The notes below the pieces were generated by a model. That model was not told the DNA's origin and did not search any database. It worked only from the letters and a program-made list of their open reading frames with translations. Of a stretch of 64,000 bases of DNA, positions 28,326 through 37,949 are shown piece after piece. Source of the stretch: Gammaproteobacteria bacterium (GTDB lineage: Bacteria > Pseudomonadota > Gammaproteobacteria > HTCC5015); assembly GCA_013817245.1 (NCBI GenBank), contig JACDDA010000001.1:496001-560000 (forward strand), in the 5' to 3' direction. How positions within the stretch are numbered: the first letter of the stretch is position 1; the number at the start of each line of letters is the position of its first letter. The position numbers and the translations under genes are program-made.

Positions 28326-31300
28326 GTGAACACTCGACATAGCACCTCTTCCACCGTTCGCTTATTAATTGCGGTCAAAGGCCGCACTGACAATATAGAT
28401 GTGCGCGAAGCCCTGAAAAACACTAAAGGCATGGATATAGAATGGGAAAGCGCACGCACCGTTAATGATTTTCTTAAATTTTTAAACACGCCCGACTTTG
28501 ATTTAATTTTGTGTGATACCTCGCTCATCAACAACGACACGCAGGCACGTTTGCTAGCCATCACTAAAAATGATACAGCAACACCGTTAGTACTGCTCTC
28601 GCACGGTATTGATAGCGCAACTCGCAAGCTCGCAAATACTCTAGGCGCTATTCAATTATTTGATATTGATGAATTTGAAACTGAAAGCTTACAAACTTTT
28701 TTAAACTTATTAATCAATTACGGAAAATTGCAGCATGAACACTTACGCTACCGACACGAGTCTAGTGTTTTTGGTTCATTAGCCGGCGCCTATCATTATC
28801 GAATCAATGTTGCTGTCGATGGCAGCATGATGACCGAATGGGTTTCTGATTCGTTTCAACAAGTCACGGGATTTACCATTGATGAAATCAATGAACGCGG
28901 CGGCTGGATTCGATTTATAAATCCCGACGATTTACCCAACATTAAAGAATTTGCTGATACTTTAAAGAAAAACCAAACCACTACGGTGCGTTATCGAGTG
29001 CGCACCGCTTCTGGGGATAGCATTTGGTTGGAAAGTTATGGCCAACCCGAATGGAGCGCCAAAGAAAAACGTGTCGTCAAAGTCGTTGGCGGTGCGCGTG
29101 ATGTTTCTGCTGAAGTATCGGTAGAAGCGCAACACCTACATGAACAGCAACAACAACGCATCATTATTGAATTAAGTCAGCTAGCCACTCAAGCGGAACA
29201 TATCAACGATTTATTTCGGCGTGCAGTGCTCACTATTACACAAGTCATGGACGCATGGTTATGCGAAATTTTTGTCGTAGATGCCGCAGCTAATCGCGTC
29301 GTACTACGCGCCGCAACCGGCGTGCCCTCTAATCTGATTGGCGAGCTGGCGCTAACCTTAGCTGAAAATCATGAAATCGATTTTGTATTAAACAATAACG
29401 TACCCTTAATAATTGAAAACTTAAACCACGAAAAACGCTTTCAGCCATCCGAACATTTATGCAAACAAAAAGCCGTTTCTGGTGTTTGCATACCGATGGC
29501 TGTTAGCAAAAGACCGATTGGTTCGCTTTGTGTTTACCGTGCTGACGATCATGCCTTTACTCAAACTGATATCGAATTTTTACAAGCTATCGCAGCGATT
29601 CTTACCGGCAGTAGTTCGCAAACTCCCGCCGCTGCTAATGACAATTTGATTGAGCGCACCATTAAAAATACAAATGCATCACCCGCAAATGAAAAAATTT
29701 CGCCAATCCTTAATGCAACACCCACCATTGCTTCGCTAGAACAAGCCAATCTAGAATTACAACGCCGCGAAACGATGATCACAGCGATTTCCACAACCTC
29801 GCGTTTATTAATCAATGCTGGTAACTGGCAAGAACCTATGCGTGATGTATTGCGCGAATTGGGTCAAGCCGCGAATGTTGATCGTGCTTATTTGTGTAAA
29901 AACGCGGAAACCATTGATGGCAGACACGCTAGCGACGTGCGCTTTGAATGGAATAATAAAAACATTAAACCCAGCAACTTAGAATCATTAGTCAAAAACA
30001 AACCTAGCAACAAACAAGGTTTTGAACGTTTAGTGCAAACACTGTCTGAAGGCCAAATCATTGCCGCTGCAGTGACTTCTTTGTCTACCTCAAAACAAGA
30101 TTTGCTGCATGAATTAAATGCTGCTTCCGTATTGATCGTACCTATTGCTGTAAAAGGCGAATGGTGGGGTTTAATTGGTTTCGATATGTGCGACACGAAT
30201 CGTGCGTGGTCCAATGCAGAAATAGATGCTTTACGCATCGCCGCCGACAATATCGCTTCAACCATTGAACGTCAACAAAATGAAATGACTTTACACGCCA
30301 TCATTGAAGGTACTGCATCTCAATATGGCAAAGAATTTTTCCGCTCTTTGCTGACGCATCTCGCACAATTGTTTAATGCTGAATTTGCACAACTCGTCGA
30401 AAAGCTTGATGACAAAACATTTTTCACCCATGTCGCGTGGCAAACAGATCACTTTGTTGAACCGTTTTCTTATGCGCGCAAAGGCACGCCCTGCGATACA
30501 TTAACACCCGAAAAAGTGACGTGGTATCCGCGCAACGTCTGCGCCGACTTTCCTAAAGATTCCTGGCTAAAAAAACACAATATTCAAGGTTATATTGGTA
30601 TTCCTATTACCAATACCGAAGGTGTAGCGATCGGTCACATCACTATCATGAGCGCACATCCTCTTACGCCACATCCACGCGATGTAGCAATTTTGCGCAT
30701 GTTCTCGCATCGTGCTGGCGTAGAACTTGAACGCCAAAAAATCGAAATGGAAAATCGCCATCTTGCGCGTATTGCACTTGAAAGTCCTAACATGACATTA
30801 ACCGCCGATTTAAGCGGTAAAATTCATTTCAGTAATCCCGTGTGTCAAAAACTTGCGTCGTCATTGGGTTTAGAGCACATAGAAGATTTGTTGCCCGATA
30901 ATCATGTGGCGCTCATTGAACAAACCAAAGTAGATAATGAAAGCGTTATTAGCGTTGAAAATAGTGTTGGCGATTATATTTTGCAATGGAATTATTATTT
31001 GCAGAGTGACTTGGAACGCGTCCATATTTACGCCGTTGATGTTACCCAGCGCCGTATTCTCGAAGACCAATTGCGCCGCGACGCTTTTCACGATCCGCTG
31101 ACGGATTTACCCAATCGCAGTTTTTTCAAAAAATTATTAGAACACGCTATCGAACGCCAACAACGTCGCAATGATTTTCGTTTTGCAGTATTATTTTTAG
31201 ATCTAGATCGCTTTAAGATAGTTAACGACAGTTTAGGTCATTCTTTTGGCGATCGCTTTTTAAAACAAGTTGCCGAAATATTGCACAATTGTTTGCGCCC

Positions 31301-32381
31301 CGGCGATCATGTCGCGCGTTTTGGTGGCGATGAATTTTCTATTTTACTAGACAATATCACTGACGAACAAGAAATTATCTCCATTACTAATCGCATTCAA
31401 TTTGCGCTCAGCAAACCTATTTTTCTCGACAAGCACGAAACCTTTACTAGCGCTTCGATTGGTATCGCTATTAGCGATCGAGGCTATGAATCAGCGGACG
31501 ACATGATTCGCGATGCCGATATTGCCATGTACAGCGCCAAACAAGCTGGCAAAGCGCAACATGCTATTTTTGATGCGCACATGCATGCTGATATGGTGCA
31601 TACCCTAAAATTAGAATCCGAGTTACGTGCCGCGATTCGACAAAATGAATTGCGGGTTTTTTATCAGCCGATTTATTCTATCGCTAATAAATGTATTGCT
31701 GGCTTTGAAGCATTAGTACGTTGGCAACATCCGAAACGCGGCTTTATTGAACCTAATGAGTTTATTCCGCAAGCTGAAGAATTAAGTATCATCCGCGAAA
31801 TTGATCATTGGGTGCTGAATCAAGCAGCGCGTCAGCTGAGTATTTGGCGGCGTCAGCACGCCCAAGCAAAAAACATTACGGTTAATATTAATTTATCCGC
31901 TATTCATTTTAACAATATGAGCATATTGGCGGAATTAGGTATTGTTTTAAAAGACAATGATTTACCGCCCGATGCGCTAAAATTAGAATTAACGGAAAGC
32001 GTCATTATGAATGCCAGCAATCTTTCTAGCGAAATTTTTAATGTGCTTAATCAACGCGGCATGTACATCAGCATTGATGATTTTGGCGTGGGTTATTCTT
32101 CTTTAAGTCGTTTAGCCCAATTACCAATCGACGTATTAAAGATTGATCGTAATTTTGTGCACTCGATGCTGACCGATAAAAGCAGCTTGAACATCACGCG
32201 CGCCATCATTGATTTGGCGCATGATTTGGAAATGGAAGTCATTGGCGAAGGCGTAGAAGACGCGAAGCAATATCAAATGTTGGCGCGGCTTGGCTGTCAA
32301 TACATACAAGGTTATTATGTATCTAGGCCAGTAGATGCGATTGCCGCCGAAAAACTATTACTCAATCCACCTAAACTATAA
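28326..32381 (+). CDS. Multi-sensor GGDEF-EAL cyclic-di-GMP protein
   Basis: 1351 residues starting at GTG 28326, three bases after the antiporter stop. Order: a receiver-like N-terminus (FDLILCDTSL), PAS (about 145-265, MTEWVSDSFQQVTGF), two or three GAF domains (about 290-800), a second PAS-like segment (about 815-920), GGDEF (FGGDEFSILLDN near 1000) and EAL (GFEALVRWQHP near 1126, then EGVEDAKQYQML and QGYYVSRP). Both output motifs are canonical, so it may make and degrade cyclic-di-GMP. It has no membrane segment. It is unusually long for the class. The start has no clear ribosome-binding site, which suggests coupling to the upstream gene. Confidence 0.93.
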   Translation: MNTRHSTSSTVRLLIAVKGRTDNIDVREALKNTKGMDIEWESARTVNDFLKFLNTPDFDLILCDTSLINNDTQARLLAITKNDTATPLVLLSHGIDSATRKLANTLGAIQLFDIDEFETESLQTFLNLLINYGKLQHEHLRYRHESSVFGSLAGAYHYRINVAVDGSMMTEWVSDSFQQVTGFTIDEINERGGWIRFINPDDLPNIKEFADTLKKNQTTTVRYRVRTASGDSIWLESYGQPEWSAKEKRVVKVVGGARDVSAEVSVEAQHLHEQQQQRIIIELSQLATQAEHINDLFRRAVLTITQVMDAWLCEIFVVDAAANRVVLRAATGVPSNLIGELALTLAENHEIDFVLNNNVPLIIENLNHEKRFQPSEHLCKQKAVSGVCIPMAVSKRPIGSLCVYRADDHAFTQTDIEFLQAIAAILTGSSSQTPAAANDNLIERTIKNTNASPANEKISPILNATPTIASLEQANLELQRRETMITAISTTSRLLINAGNWQEPMRDVLRELGQAANVDRAYLCKNAETIDGRHASDVRFEWNNKNIKPSNLESLVKNKPSNKQGFERLVQTLSEGQIIAAAVTSLSTSKQDLLHELNAASVLIVPIAVKGEWWGLIGFDMCDTNRAWSNAEIDALRIAADNIASTIERQQNEMTLHAIIEGTASQYGKEFFRSLLTHLAQLFNAEFAQLVEKLDDKTFFTHVAWQTDHFVEPFSYARKGTPCDTLTPEKVTWYPRNVCADFPKDSWLKKHNIQGYIGIPITNTEGVAIGHITIMSAHPLTPHPRDVAILRMFSHRAGVELERQKIEMENRHLARIALESPNMTLTADLSGKIHFSNPVCQKLASSLGLEHIEDLLPDNHVALIEQTKVDNESVISVENSVGDYILQWNYYLQSDLERVHIYAVDVTQRRILEDQLRRDAFHDPLTDLPNRSFFKKLLEHAIERQQRRNDFRFAVLFLDLDRFKIVNDSLGHSFGDRFLKQVAEILHNCLRPGDHVARFGGDEFSILLDNITDEQEIISITNRIQFALSKPIFLDKHETFTSASIGIAISDRGYESADDMIRDADIAMYSAKQAGKAQHAIFDAHMHADMVHTLKLESELRAAIRQNELRVFYQPIYSIANKCIAGFEALVRWQHPKRGFIEPNEFIPQAEELSIIREIDHWVLNQAARQLSIWRRQHAQAKNITVNINLSAIHFNNMSILAELGIVLKDNDLPPDALKLELTESVIMNASNLSSEIFNVLNQRGMYISIDDFGVGYSSLSRLAQLPIDVLKIDRNFVHSMLTDKSSLNITRAIIDLAHDLEMEVIGEGVEDAKQYQMLARLGCQYIQGYYVSRPVDAIAAEKLLLNPPKL

Positions 32382-32390
32382 AATAATTTT

Positions 32391-32819
32391 ATGCCTGATT
32401 TTTTACTGCATCCGACGCTTGCCGAAGATTGTATTGTTTTGGGTAATCTAGAAAATAATCTATTATTGTTAATAAACAACAGTTTAGTGCCATGGTTTAT
32501 TTTGGTACCAAAAACGCGGCACAGCGTAACGGAGTTATACGATTTATCGATGCCCGATCAACAACAAGTTTTAAACGGCATCAACACTTTGTCTAAGTTT
32601 ATTAAAGCCCGCTTTAATCCCGACAAATTAAATATCGGCGCCATTGGCAATGTAGTACCGCAACTGCACATTCATGTCATCGGTCGCTATCAACATGACG
32701 CTTGTTGGCCGAAACCCGTGTGGGGCAATCTTGCGCGCACGGCTTACAGCAATGAACGTATTACTGAGATCCGCACGTGGCTCACCGTCGACCTAGGCGA
32801 AAAACTGCTAAGCCATTAA
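32391..32819 (+). CDS. HIT-family nucleotide-binding protein
   Basis: 142 residues. The histidine triad segment is PQLHIHVIGRYQHDACWP (near residues 90-107), and an upstream WFILVPKTRHSVTELYDL matches the HIT fold. HIT proteins hydrolyse or transfer nucleotidyl groups. The first His of the usual HxHxH is replaced by Gln, as in the Fhit/DUF-type relatives. It starts nine bases after the GGDEF-EAL gene and its last four bases overlap the convergent acyl-CoA synthetase. Confidence 0.85.
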   Translation: MPDFLLHPTLAEDCIVLGNLENNLLLLINNSLVPWFILVPKTRHSVTELYDLSMPDQQQVLNGINTLSKFIKARFNPDKLNIGAIGNVVPQLHIHVIGRYQHDACWPKPVWGNLARTAYSNERITEIRTWLTVDLGEKLLSH

Positions 32820-34645
32820 TGTTTTTGGTATAGCTGCTCAATAATATCCGCGAACTGTTCTTTCACTTTCTGACGCTTTATTTTTAATGAAGGTGTCAAC
32901 AAACCATTTTCTACTGTCCACGCCTCAGTCGTTAAATGCACGTTACGAATTTGCGCATAACCGGGGAAATCTTTAAGTGCCTGCCCCATGCGCGCTAAAA
33001 CTAATTCCATAATGGCGGGAGCACGCAAATTATTTTCATCTTTTGGATCTAAGCTTTGTTCTTTCGCTAACACTTGCCACGCATCATTCGCTAACACGGC
33101 AATCGCAGTTAAATAAGGTCGGCCTTCACCAATCACCACCACTTGCTCAAAAAGCGAATCGCCTACTATCGCCATTTCCATATCCGCAGGCGGTAATTTT
33201 TCACCGTTGCTTAATACGATAATATCTTTAAGACGTCCGGTAATATAAATATGGCCGTCTTCATCAATACGGGCTTTGTCTCCGGTGCGCAACCAACCAT
33301 CTTCTGTAAAAGAATTTTTTGTCGCTTCTTCTAAATGCCAATAACCTTGCATCACTGCTGCGCTTTGACTTTGTAATTCATCATCCGCACCTATGCGTAC
33401 TTTTACGCCAGGTAATGCTGGCCCGATGCTAGCGGGTTTATTACTTTGTGGCCGATTAACACTAATCACCGGACTCGCTTCGGTTAAACCATAACCTTGT
33501 AATAAATTAAGTCCTAAACCGATAAACGTTTTAGCCACTTCGAATGGCAATGCCGCGCCGCCACAAATAGCAATGCTTAAGCGTCCACCTAATCGATCTA
33601 ATAATTTTCGCGCGACTAATTTATTTAAAAGTGGCCATAACAAAAAAGTGGGTGACCATCTGCGGCGTTTTTGCTGCCACAAAAACCGTTGCCAACCAAC
33701 TGCTACTGCGGTTTTAAATAAAAAACGGACCATGAAAGGTTTTTCTAATAAGCCATTTTGAATTCTCTGATAGATGCGCTCATAAATACTCGGCACGGAT
33801 ACCAAAATAGTGGGTTTAATATTTATTAAATCTTCTGCTATCAAAGGAATTTCGCGATTATAAGCAACCGTCGCACCGATCATCATCGCAAGGTAATAAC
33901 CCACTGTACGTTCCAGCGTATGCGACAACGGTAAAAATGATAAAAATAAATGACCGGGCCCAAGGTTCATGCTTTGCACGCCCGCCCACGCATTTTCTAA
34001 CATATTGCCATGCGATAACATCACACCTTTAGGATGTCCCGTGGTGCCGGAAGTATAAACAATGCTGGCCAACTGATCGGTGGTGAGTGTTTCAAGCACG
34101 CTGAAATTATGTGCTGCACTGATCTTTATATTGGTTTCGGCTTTACTTAACCATGTTGCCAAATCAATTAAACGTTTATCGTGTTGATGCTCGCTCGCTA
34201 TCGGCGCTAAGCTAATAACATATTGCACTTGCTTTAACGGTTCATCACTCGCTAATAATTGTTGCCACTGCTGACTGGTTTGCACTAACAACAAACGTGC
34301 GCCAGAATTATTTAATACATACGCGGCGTTATCAGGTCGGTCTTGAATATATAAAGGCACACTAACCAAACCCAAACTCATGACCGCTTGATCAAACAAC
34401 ACCCATTCACAAGAATTGGGCAACATAACAGCCGCACGATCACCTATTTTTAAATCAGTCTGCCGTAGCGCACCTTGCCAACGTCCGGCGATGTTGCCGA
34501 TTTCTGTCCAGGTAAAACTTTGCCACTGCTGTGCCTGCCGATCAAAATAACGGTACGCAACATTTTGCGGGTCGCGGCGAATGCGCTCTTGAAACAGTCC
34601 CGGCAAGGTCAACGCTACGGCTGGACGAATAATATGATCATGCAT
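32816..34645 (-). CDS. Long-chain acyl-CoA synthetase (AMP-binding)
   Basis: 609 residues of the adenylate-forming family. The P-loop-like motif YTSGTTGHPKGVMLSHGN (near residue 196) is intact, as are GYGLTEASPV and WLRTGDKARIDEDGHIYITG. KDIIVLSNGEKLPP near the end carries a hinge Lys. It activates fatty acids with ATP and CoA. It is closest by pattern to the FadD15-type membrane-associated synthetases. It converges on the HIT gene with a four-base overlap. Confidence 0.92.
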   Translation of the reverse strand: MHDHIIRPAVALTLPGLFQERIRRDPQNVAYRYFDRQAQQWQSFTWTEIGNIAGRWQGALRQTDLKIGDRAAVMLPNSCEWVLFDQAVMSLGLVSVPLYIQDRPDNAAYVLNNSGARLLLVQTSQQWQQLLASDEPLKQVQYVISLAPIASEHQHDKRLIDLATWLSKAETNIKISAAHNFSVLETLTTDQLASIVYTSGTTGHPKGVMLSHGNMLENAWAGVQSMNLGPGHLFLSFLPLSHTLERTVGYYLAMMIGATVAYNREIPLIAEDLINIKPTILVSVPSIYERIYQRIQNGLLEKPFMVRFLFKTAVAVGWQRFLWQQKRRRWSPTFLLWPLLNKLVARKLLDRLGGRLSIAICGGAALPFEVAKTFIGLGLNLLQGYGLTEASPVISVNRPQSNKPASIGPALPGVKVRIGADDELQSQSAAVMQGYWHLEEATKNSFTEDGWLRTGDKARIDEDGHIYITGRLKDIIVLSNGEKLPPADMEMAIVGDSLFEQVVVIGEGRPYLTAIAVLANDAWQVLAKEQSLDPKDENNLRAPAIMELVLARMGQALKDFPGYAQIRNVHLTTEAWTVENGLLTPSLKIKRQKVKEQFADIIEQLYQKH

Positions 34646-34769
34646 CGCAAGAAATCCTAATCAGTGGTTTTTCCATAATCCATTGTAACCGCTTAAGCCG
34701 CTACTGCGTCTAGTCCGCATGCGTTAATATGCGACCCTTATTTGTTTGTGGTTGGAGCCGACTCGTCTC

Positions 34770-35894
34770 ATGGTGACATTACCTTCCGGGCTGTATCAGC
34801 AACGCTTGCTCACGGCACAATTGCGCAACGATGCGGGTCAATTACACATCGTGGACTTGTTCGATCAGTTACACGCAAGGTTATTGCTCGCTCACGACCA
34901 ACACAAAAATGGACGCAGTATTTGGGCGCGTCTTTTAACCCCGTGGCGCGCGCAAACGAAATACCCTGCGGTTCGCGGCCTGTATCTATGGGGTGATGTC
35001 GGCCGAGGTAAAACATTATTGATGGATATTTTTTATGAAAGCCTACCAAAGCACATTCCTAAAGAACGGCAGCACTTTCACCATTTTATGCAAATGATCC
35101 ATCAACAATTACACAAGCACACTCAACAACAAAATCCTTTAGTGCACATCGCGCGCGAATTAGCGCAAAAATTCCGCGTGTTGTGCTTAGACGAATTTTT
35201 CGTCAGCGATATTGGCGATGCGATGATTCTGGCAAATCTATTAGAAGCATTTTTCGATAATGGCGTGTGCGTTATCACCACTTCAAATCGTATTCCAGAT
35301 GATTTGTACAAAGATGGTTTACAGCGCGCGCGCTTTTTACCGGCGATTGCGCTGATAAAAACGCATTGCCACATCGTCCAACTGGATCATCCCATTGATT
35401 ACCGCTTGCAAACATTACAGCGCGACGGCACGTATCACTGGCCTTTAAATACTGCCGCAGAACAACATTTAAGCGATGCGTTTATGCATCTCACCGAGGG
35501 ACATGCCACCCACGCTCAAGCCAATCACATCCAAATTAATGATCGCGAAATTCCCACGCAAGCACAGGCGGATGGCGTGGTGTGGTTTAGCTTCGGCGCT
35601 ATTTGCGAAGCAGCGCGTAGCCAGATTGATTACATTGAAATTGCACGGGAATACCACACGGTATTAATTTCCAACATTCCCATCATGGATAAATTTTCAG
35701 AAGACGCAGCACGACGCTTTTTAAATTTATTAGACGTATTTTACGATCATCGCGTTAAGCTGATTGTCTCGGCGGCGGCACCTGTTACCGACCTATATTG
35801 CGGCACGCGTTTAAGTTTTGAATTTGATCGCGCCACCAGTCGCCTCATTGAAATGCAATCTGAAGAATACTTACGCCAAAGCCACCAAGCTTAA
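34770..35894 (+). CDS. zapE: Cell division ATPase ZapE (AFG1-like)
   Basis: About 374 residues from ATG 34770; an in-frame TTG at 34746 would add eight residues without family support. Walker A is GDVGRGKTLLMD (near residue 75), Walker B is LCLDEFFVSDIGDA, and further family patterns are SNRIPDDLYKDGLQRARFLP and the C-terminal RLIEMQSEEYL. ZapE acts at the Z-ring under stress in E. coli. Length and motif order agree with the E. coli protein. Confidence 0.93.
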   Translation: MVTLPSGLYQQRLLTAQLRNDAGQLHIVDLFDQLHARLLLAHDQHKNGRSIWARLLTPWRAQTKYPAVRGLYLWGDVGRGKTLLMDIFYESLPKHIPKERQHFHHFMQMIHQQLHKHTQQQNPLVHIARELAQKFRVLCLDEFFVSDIGDAMILANLLEAFFDNGVCVITTSNRIPDDLYKDGLQRARFLPAIALIKTHCHIVQLDHPIDYRLQTLQRDGTYHWPLNTAAEQHLSDAFMHLTEGHATHAQANHIQINDREIPTQAQADGVVWFSFGAICEAARSQIDYIEIAREYHTVLISNIPIMDKFSEDAARRFLNLLDVFYDHRVKLIVSAAAPVTDLYCGTRLSFEFDRATSRLIEMQSEEYLRQSHQA

Positions 35895-35964
35895 CCGCTG
35901 CTCATAAAATTTATTTTAAATACAAAAATTCATGCAAAAGCCTAACAAAATTCCAATAGCGACG

Positions 35965-36091
35965 GCGTATAACTAAATCCGTCAAATGCTTTCAAGAAGA
36001 AATACTCGCATTAAAAAAAGCGGATCATGCTATTGCGGTAGCATTATCAGGATCGAATCAAGCGAGCAATGCCATGGATGATGCGCACTGA
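35965..36091 (+). pseudogene. Possible fragment of a P-type ATPase-like gene
   Basis: An in-frame stretch ending at TGA 36089-36091 reads EEILALKKADHAIAVALSGS then NQASNAMDDAH. The pattern ALK.AD..IA...SGS.QA resembles the segment after the GDGVND motif in P-type ATPases. No start, no upstream motif and no downstream membrane bundle are present. The resemblance is short, so this is a weak call. Confidence 0.3.
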
Positions 36092-36126
36092 CCTCAACCG
36101 CTCCATAGAATTTATCGAGGTACAGC

Positions 36127-36477
36127 ATGCCTATTTTCTCATTACAAACTATCGTGATTTTTTTAGTCACTTACACACTGCTCACCGGTTTGTGTTTACG
36201 TTTGACGCAACAACCCCGAAATCTTGGCAACATACTGCTATTTTTATTCACCGGCCTCATTCCCGCGTATGCACTCGGTTTTTTTTATCAGCAGTGGTTA
36301 AACCTGACGCGCATCGATATAGAACTTAATCTTATATACGGCTACTTATACGGCATGATGTTTGCCGTCGCCTTAGGCTCAAGTTTTGGCAGCTTGTTAA
36401 TCAAACAACACTTTTTACCAGATGAAAATAAAGAAAACGCCGACCACAGCGGTTTTTTATTAGGCGAATTGCCATAA
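36127..36477 (+). CDS. Small membrane protein, paralogue A
   Basis: 116 residues with about three membrane segments: LQTIVIFLVTYTLLTGLCL, NILLFLFTGLIPAYALGFFY and GYLYGMMFAVALGSSFGSLL. I recognise no family. The central TGLIPAY and C-terminal KQHFLPDEN recur as TGLIPGY and YAHFLPEI at the same positions in the gene at 36645, so the two are tandem paralogues. A GAGGTACAGC sequence precedes the ATG. The function is unknown. Confidence 0.6.
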   Translation: MPIFSLQTIVIFLVTYTLLTGLCLRLTQQPRNLGNILLFLFTGLIPAYALGFFYQQWLNLTRIDIELNLIYGYLYGMMFAVALGSSFGSLLIKQHFLPDENKENADHSGFLLGELP

Positions 36478-36644
36478 TGAGTGGTGTATTCAACCATCAT
36501 AAAACAGCGCGTATTCAGATTCGTCACTAGTCCTGCGTTTACAACCACTCAGCTTACAAAAAAGGAATTAACTAGCATTCATACAAACGCCTACTAAAAT
36601 TAACACTAGTTCAGTGTGATTAACCGTTTGTACGAGAGGCCGTC

Positions 36645-37013
36645 ATGATCGCTACCATTACTCCCATCACCCTCACTGCCGTCGCGCTCATGTATTTAAT
36701 ATTTGTTAGCGTATGCCTTGCGCTTGCTGGCGATCATCGACTGCTCACTATTCGGCATACATTAATATTAGCAATAACAGGTTTGATTCCCGGCTATTTC
36801 GCCGCAACGCTTTATCTCAACGCCGTGCGCAACGCTAATCTCTATGCCGATTCTTTACCGAGTTTATTATTGTTCTACGTCGTGCTGGTAGGTGCAGCAA
36901 CTGTTGCGAGTACGCTGATGTATGCTTTATACGCACATTTTTTACCGGAAATAAAAACAACCATGGGCAAAGCTAGTTTTGTGAAATTTAGTAATGTAGC
37001 GCGGAGTAAATAA
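36645..37013 (+). CDS. Small membrane protein, paralogue B
   Basis: 122 residues with three to four membrane segments, including LTAVALMYLIFVSVCLALAG, LILAITGLIPGYFAATLYL and LLLFYVVLVGAATVASTLMY. It shares TGLIPGY and HFLPE, and the overall spacing, with the gene 168 bases upstream. GAGAGGCCGTC precedes ATG 36645. No family recognised. The intergenic 36478-36644 shows no other gene. Coding status is supported by the paralogy. Confidence 0.6.
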   Translation: MIATITPITLTAVALMYLIFVSVCLALAGDHRLLTIRHTLILAITGLIPGYFAATLYLNAVRNANLYADSLPSLLLFYVVLVGAATVASTLMYALYAHFLPEIKTTMGKASFVKFSNVARSK

Positions 37014-37102
37014 CCTAGTCGGTTATTTTTTAAAAATAGCATATATGCGTTTAGCTCGCCCGGTCGTTATAACGCTGTGTTTTCTGTAAAAGCATTTTAT
37101 TA

Positions 37103-37296
37103 GCCGGTTGCGCACCGGCGGGCGGTTACTTTCTTGTCGCGACAAGAAAGTAACCAAAGAAGCGCTCCCCGATGTCACGTACTGGAATGGAATAAAATTC
37201 CATTCCAGTATTTCTTCGTCATCTTTCAAGGCTGACGCGCCGCCTCAACGCAACATCGTGTTGCGATCGGCTCACCTGAACATCCCTGCTCAGGTG
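37103..37296. repeat. Interspersed repeat element built of perfect hairpins
   Basis: Five inverted repeats follow each other: GCCGGT/ACCGGC (37103-37119); a 32-base uninterrupted perfect palindrome (37124-37155) whose half is GGTTACTTTCTTGTCG; a 14-base perfect stem with an AAA loop (37180-37210, arm TACTGGAATGGAAT); CGCAACA/TGTTGCG (37249-37265); and CACCTGA/TCAGGTG (37273-37296). From memory, blocks around GGTTACTTTCTT...AAGAAAGTAACC recur in many gammaproteobacterial genomes and are often annotated as spurious proteins. Only one copy is in the window. Frames through it are not credible genes. Confidence 0.75.
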
Positions 37297-37432
37297 TCGC
37301 TAGCCTTTAAAGATTCCTCAGCGTGCCATAGCGGGCATTATCCCTTCGTTTAGCATATGAGTTAAATAAAGCGCGCTAACTTAATTTAAATGCCGTTTAG
37401 ATAAAGCGGCACAGAATTGAGCAATATATAGG

Positions 37433-37445
37433 ATGGGTTGAGCAA
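37433..37445. repeat. REP-like half copy
   Basis: ATGGGTTGAGCAA, identical to the left arm and loop start of the inverted repeat at 37823-37847. The two copies flank the small gene at 37452-37745. Confidence 0.45.
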
Positions 37446-37451
37446 TTTATC

Positions 37452-37745
37452 TTATTGGCTTTGCCTTGCCCGCGCCCGCAAAGTACGCTGACCCACAATT
37501 TTAAACTCGTCATGAGGAAGACTTTCAATGATAGTAAACTCAGCACCACGTTCCTGAAGAAGCCTGCGAAAACGACTGCACGTCCGATGACACCAAACAC
37601 CAAGATATAAATCTGTAGGCGTGCGGCCTTCAAGATATCCTTCAAAAGTGATTTCAAGCTCTTTAAACGGGAAAAAATGTCGAATAAAAGATCTTTCGCC
37701 AACTATCACATGGCATGAACCTATAACTAGAAATGGAAGTGGCAT
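37452..37745 (-). CDS. Hypothetical protein, 97 residues
   Basis: Soluble, starting MPLPFLVIGSCHVIVGERSF and containing FFPFKELEITFEGYLEG, with a Cys/His in VWCHRTCSRF and a basic end. No family recognised and no signal peptide or membrane segment. Composition is protein-like and codon use resembles the neighbours, but no ribosome-binding site stands out. It is flanked by two copies of a REP-like sequence, so it may be a small transferred gene. A frame overlapping it on the same strand (37397-37702) looks like a shadow. Confidence 0.45.
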   Translation of the reverse strand: MPLPFLVIGSCHVIVGERSFIRHFFPFKELEITFEGYLEGRTPTDLYLGVWCHRTCSRFRRLLQERGAEFTIIESLPHDEFKIVGQRTLRARARQSQ

Positions 37746-37822
37746 TCTAATTGAATAGATATAATTGTTTCCTGCATTCAGGATCTAATACCTTTTAATA
37801 TTAAGCTCCTAAAGTGCGTAGA

Positions 37823-37847
37823 ATGGGTTGAGCAACGCTCAACCCAT
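37823..37847. repeat. REP-like inverted repeat
   Basis: Perfect 11-base arms (ATGGGTTGAGC and its complement) around AAC. The arm recurs at 37433. TGGGTTGAGC-type repeats are common extragenic palindromes in gammaproteobacteria; for the genes transcribed leftwards it lacks a T-run, so it is not a clear terminator. Confidence 0.6.
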
Positions 37848-37949
37848 CATTATTCATCCATGCAACTTAATTGGTGCAATCCATCAATTAACTTTTTAAT
37901 TAGAATTCCTTGCTAATCGAATTATAAATATCATTTCTATTGACGGATA

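Noticed and set aside
37023-37353. Frames on both strands through the hairpin repeat
   Set aside because: They follow palindromic sequence and are the type of spurious protein often annotated in this repeat.
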